Assembly: GCA_038137215.1 (NCBI GenBank)
Contig: JAYQBG010000010.1
Span: 1 to 64,000, forward strand
DNA length: 64,000 nucleotides
Source: JABJAG01 sp038137215
Lineage (GTDB): Bacteria; Pseudomonadota; Alphaproteobacteria; UBA6615
Direction of reading: 5' to 3'
In this document: in pieces, positions 61,540 to 64,000 of the stretch
Layout of the letters: every line of letters starts with the position of its first letter
Position numbering within the stretch: the first letter of the stretch is position 1
Position numbers and translations under genes: made by a program
Notes under the pieces: generated by a model
The model's database searches: none
What the model was told of the DNA's origin: nothing
What the model saw: the letters and a program-made list of their open reading frames with translations, nothing else

Positions 61540-63104
61540 GTGTCAGAACTGGCCCAAATGGTCGCTCCAGGCATCGCGCCTGACGGAACGGACAGCAACC
61601 CGCTGTCCGATCTCGTCAGCTTGCTCGTCGCATCTGGAGACCTTTTCTACGAGTGGGATCTCGAAAGCGCGGAAGTGTTCAATCATGAATACTGGATCCG
61701 CGACGACGCAGGTCAGTTCGTCTGGATTCAGGAGCGCGCCGTGGCCACCCATGGCCACACCGGAAAGCCCATGCGCCTGACCGGCGTGGTCCGGAACATC
61801 GACGCGCGCAAGAAAACCGAAGAAGAAGTCAGCTTTCTTTCCAATCATGATTCGCTGACCGGCCAGTACAACCGGCTGCGCCTGCGGGAATCTCTGGAGC
61901 ATGTCATTGCGCAAAGCCTGATAACGGGCGCGCAAGGCGGCTTGTTGCTCGTTGGCATCGACAAGCTCAATGAAGTGTCCGATGTCTATGGTGAGGACAC
62001 AGCGACGCCATTGTGCTCGCGGCCGCGCGTCGGATTGAGGACGGCATGCGCACCGGCGATGTTGTCGGCCGGGTCGGGTTCGACCGTTTCGCCGTTGTGG
62101 TCGGGAATTGCAACCGGGACGAACTCGCCAATGTGGCGCACCGGTTCCTCTCGGCAATCCGCGAGACTCCGATCTCTACCCCGTCCGGCGCCATGACGAT
62201 CACCGCCTCAATCGGAATATCGGTATTCCCAAGCGATGCCAGTTCTGCGCGCACCGTCGTGTCGCATGCGGACAATGCCCTGCGCGCTGCCCGAAGGCTC
62301 GGTTGCGATTGCTACCTGGATTATGCGGAGGTTCCTGAGCACACCCGAACCGAGCGCCCGGAACTGGTCATCGTAGAAAAGGTCAAACAGGCCCTGAAGG
62401 ACGATCGTTTCAAACTGGCCTTTCAGCCGGTGGTCTCTGCCGAGACCGGCGCGGTCGAATTCTGTGAAGGCCTCGCCCGCATGATCGACCCCGAAGGAAA
62501 CGTGATCGCGGCCGGTGGCTTCGTACCGGTGATCGAGCAGATGGGCCTGATGCGCCTGATCGACCGGCGCGTGCTGGAACTCGGTCTTGATGCCCTCGAA
62601 CACAATCCGGACATGCACCTCGCGATCAACCTGTCGGGCATGACCGCCGTGGACCCTGTCTGGCTGCGAATGCTCGAAGAGCGGTTACAGGGGCGACGCG
62701 ATCTGGCTTGCCGCCTGATTCTGGAAATCACGGAAACGGTCGCGCTGGACGATGTGGATGAATCCTCCCGCTTTGTTTCGACATTGACCCAATTCAGCTG
62801 CCGTGTGGCGCTCGACGATTTCGGAGCGGGATTCACATCCTTCCGTCACTTGCGCACGCTCAATGTGGCCATCGTCAAAATCGATGGCTCCTTTGTCCGT
62901 GACGTCGTGAGCAATCCCGAGAACCTGCTCTTTGTGCGCACGCTCGTGAACCTCGCCAAGGGCATCGGCCTGAAATGCGTCGGTGAATGGGTCGAGACCG
63001 CGGAAGAAGCCGCCCTCCTCAAGCAGGAAGGGGTCGATTTTCTGCAGGGTTGTCACTGCGGGAAACCCGAGGTTGATCCCGACTGGCTGCGAACAGCGGA
63101 TTAG
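61540..63104 (+). pseudogene. PAS-GGDEF-EAL c-di-GMP protein with a -1 frameshift
   Basis: The GTG at 61540 follows TAGGAGGT. The frame encodes a PAS-like start (DLFYEWDLESAEVF), a PAS/PAC end (EYWIRDDAGQFVWIQERA), the first half of a GGDEF domain, then a shift near 62002, where one base (probably G) is missing: GEDTA should read GEDTGDAIVLAAARR. The second frame carries the degenerate GGDEF site GRVGFDRFAVVV and an EAL domain. EAL residues are mostly kept (CEGLARM, NLSG, EITET, DDFGAGF, KIDGSFV), so the phosphodiesterase may be active if the frameshift is a sequencing error. The PAS core between DLESAEVF and NHEYWIR appears to lack about 50 residues. Confidence 0.85.
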
Positions 63105-63697
63105 CGGGACAGATCGTCGAGCTGCCGCCGCAGGTTTTCGATCTGCGACTGAAGGTCGTTCAGCTTGTCGTCATCCGACTTGGCAGCCTTCCTGGACTTA
63201 GGGGCTGATGGCTTGTCCCCGGCATTCTCTTCCTCGGCTCCGCGCGGCGTGAATATCTGAAACGCGCGCTCGAACATCGCCATGTTCTGCCGACCGAGTT
63301 CTTCCCACTGGCTGAGCGGATACATGCTGCGCCCCACCGCGCTCTCGACATAGTCACGCATGCGATCCTGATTGCTGGAAAACGCATCCATCGAGGCTTC
63401 CAGATAGTTCGGCACCATCGACTGCAGACTGTCGCCGTAAAACTGAATGAGCTGTCGCAGAAAGCTGACCGGAAGCAGGTTTTCACCCTTCGCCTCTTCC
63501 TCGAAAATAATCTGTGTGAGGACCGGACGTGTGATGTCATCTCCGGACTTGGCATCGACCACGACAAATTCGTCGCCCGACTTAACCATCTGCGCCAGAT
63601 CGTCGAGGGTGACGTATTTGCTCGTGGATGTGTTGTAGAGCCGCCGGTTGGCGTACTTCTTGATGGTAATCGGGTCGTTCTTGTTGGACTCGGCCAT
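63101..63697 (-). CDS. phaR: Polyhydroxyalkanoate synthesis repressor
   Basis: A 198-residue PhaR. The N-terminal DNA-binding domain PITIKKYANRRLYNTSTSKYVTLDDLAQMVKSG is almost invariant in the family, and the PHB-accumulation regulatory domain (TQIIFEEEAKGENLLPVSFLRQLIQFYG, about residues 62-90) follows. The C-terminal end is a heptad-like coiled coil (LNDLQSQIENLRRQLDDL). It binds PHA granules and represses phasin genes. It is divergent from a PHA-locus gene; its probable -10 is TATAGT at 63737-63732. The stop overlaps that of the GGDEF/EAL gene (TTAG). Confidence 0.95.
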   Translation of the reverse strand: MAESNKNDPITIKKYANRRLYNTSTSKYVTLDDLAQMVKSGDEFVVVDAKSGDDITRPVLTQIIFEEEAKGENLLPVSFLRQLIQFYGDSLQSMVPNYLEASMDAFSSNQDRMRDYVESAVGRSMYPLSQWEELGRQNMAMFERAFQIFTPRGAEEENAGDKPSAPKSRKAAKSDDDKLNDLQSQIENLRRQLDDLSR

Positions 63698-63731
63698 TTG
63701 GAAGGCCCCAGATGTTGCTCAGATGCGCATT

Positions 63732-63737
63732 ACTATA
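63732..63737 (-). promoter_or_regulatory. Possible phaR -10 box
   Basis: ACTATA on the plus strand, TATAGT on the minus strand, lies 35 bases upstream of the phaR start in the 135-base divergent region. A matching TATAGT at 63819-63824 faces the other gene. No convincing -35 boxes are present. Confidence 0.3.
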
Positions 63738-63832
63738 GCAGATCAATCGAAAAATGCTGCAACGCAACGAGAGCCGCTCTTGGGCGCCTTGTTGTGGCGC
63801 AGCAAAGACCGACGCGTCTATAGTTCGGGACG

Positions 63833-64000
63833 ATGGATAAAGAACCAGATTATGCTGCACTCGCACGCCAGTATCTCGATCTGTGGGAGGATCAGCTGAC
63901 GGCCATGGCCGCGGACCCGAACCTCGCCGAACAGAGCGCGCGGTTTTTCGAGGCGATGACCCAGCTCGGACATGACGTCAATCCGATGCTGACCGCCAAC
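63833..64000 (+). CDS. PHA-locus protein, N-terminal part (cut by window end)
   Basis: The ATG at 63833 opens a frame of 56 codons to the end of the window (MDKEPDYAALARQYLDLWEDQ...). The acidic, helical start and the position divergent from phaR resemble the small protein that precedes the class I PHA synthase gene in several alphaproteobacteria, or the beginning of a phasin-like protein. The identity cannot be fixed from this piece. No clear Shine-Dalgarno is seen (CGGGACG), and a TATAGT box lies only 9 bases upstream. Confidence 0.65.
   Translation, partial: MDKEPDYAALARQYLDLWEDQLTAMAADPNLAEQSARFFEAMTQLGHDVNPMLTAN

Noticed and set aside
1..64000. CRISPR arrays, tRNA or rRNA genes, insertion sequences, prophage
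   Set aside because: No regularly spaced repeats, cloverleaf-like sequences, transposases or integrases were recognised on either strand.

Overview
The window is about 64 kb of high-GC DNA, densely coding on both strands. It most likely comes from the chromosome of an alphaproteobacterium. The evidence is the PhaR polyhydroxyalkanoate regulator, an IalB-family periplasmic protein, a DUF1194 secreted protein, a valine-catabolic acyl-CoA dehydrogenase / 3-hydroxyisobutyryl-CoA hydrolase / mmsB operon, and many CaiB/BaiF CoA-transferases, crotonases and amidohydrolases. A more exact placement (for example Rhodospirillales) is a guess. No rRNA, tRNA, CRISPR array, transposase, integrase or prophage genes were seen. 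Two 10-N assembly gaps (43894-43903 and 44326-44335) show this is draft sequence.

Layout. 1-4.2 kb: tail of a rhodanese/DUF2892 membrane protein, peptidyl-dipeptidase Dcp, a decayed isopenicillin-N-synthase-like oxygenase and upp. 4.4-7.0 kb: feruloyl-CoA-synthetase-like ligase overlapping a crotonase. 7.0-12.3 kb: N-carbamoylsarcosine-amidase-like hydrolase, a glutathione transferase and HyuA/HyuB, a possible N-methylhydantoin module. 12.3-17.9 kb: Gfo/Idh/MocA oxidoreductase, two MFS carriers, aldo/keto reductase, GFA-like zinc protein. 18-26 kb: Baeyer-Villiger monooxygenase with a ketopantoate-reductase-like partner, FAH-family hydrolase, quinone-oxidoreductase-like MDR, YciI protein, an interrupted glycosyltransferase and a GMC oxidoreductase. 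26.6-29.7 kb: valine/isobutyrate operon. 29.8-36.2 kb: beta-propeller, SDR, second HIBADH-like enzyme, metallo-beta-lactamase hydrolase, and an amidohydrolase-CaiB-VOC operon. 36.4-41.4 kb: CocE/NonD hydrolase, HcaT-like MFS, deiodinase-like redoxin, dodecin, IalB. 41.4-44.8 kb: an interrupted dienelactone hydrolase and a chimeric xanthine-dehydrogenase-type large subunit containing both gaps. 44.9-52 kb: LigI-like hydrolase, DUF1194, hydrolases, cupin, PPOX flavoprotein, CaiB and crotonase. 52-60.7 kb: deacetylase, amidase, GlpK, serine hydrolase, MFS, ketopantoate-reductase-like protein and an oxalyl-CoA-synthetase-like ligase. 60.8-64 kb: an unknown protein, a frameshifted GGDEF/EAL protein, PhaR and the start of the divergent PHA-locus gene.

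The overall picture is an accessory catabolic region for carboxylic, aromatic and cyclic-amide compounds: CoA ligases and CoA transferases feed crotonases and dehydrogenases, with many transporters.

Six in-frame nonsense codons in four genes, one 1-bp frameshift, a shortened PAS domain and the scaffold chimera show that this stretch is either decaying or carries assembly errors. The oxygenase also has an altered iron-ligand motif (HxD to HxG), which sequencing error explains less easily. No wholly new defence or mobile system is evident. The most unusual signals are the chimeric molybdenum hydroxylase, the nonsense-codon clustering, a four-copy CGGCAA half-site array before the GGDEF/EAL gene, a terminator abutting a start codon, and a shared 16-nt motif in the hydantoin region.
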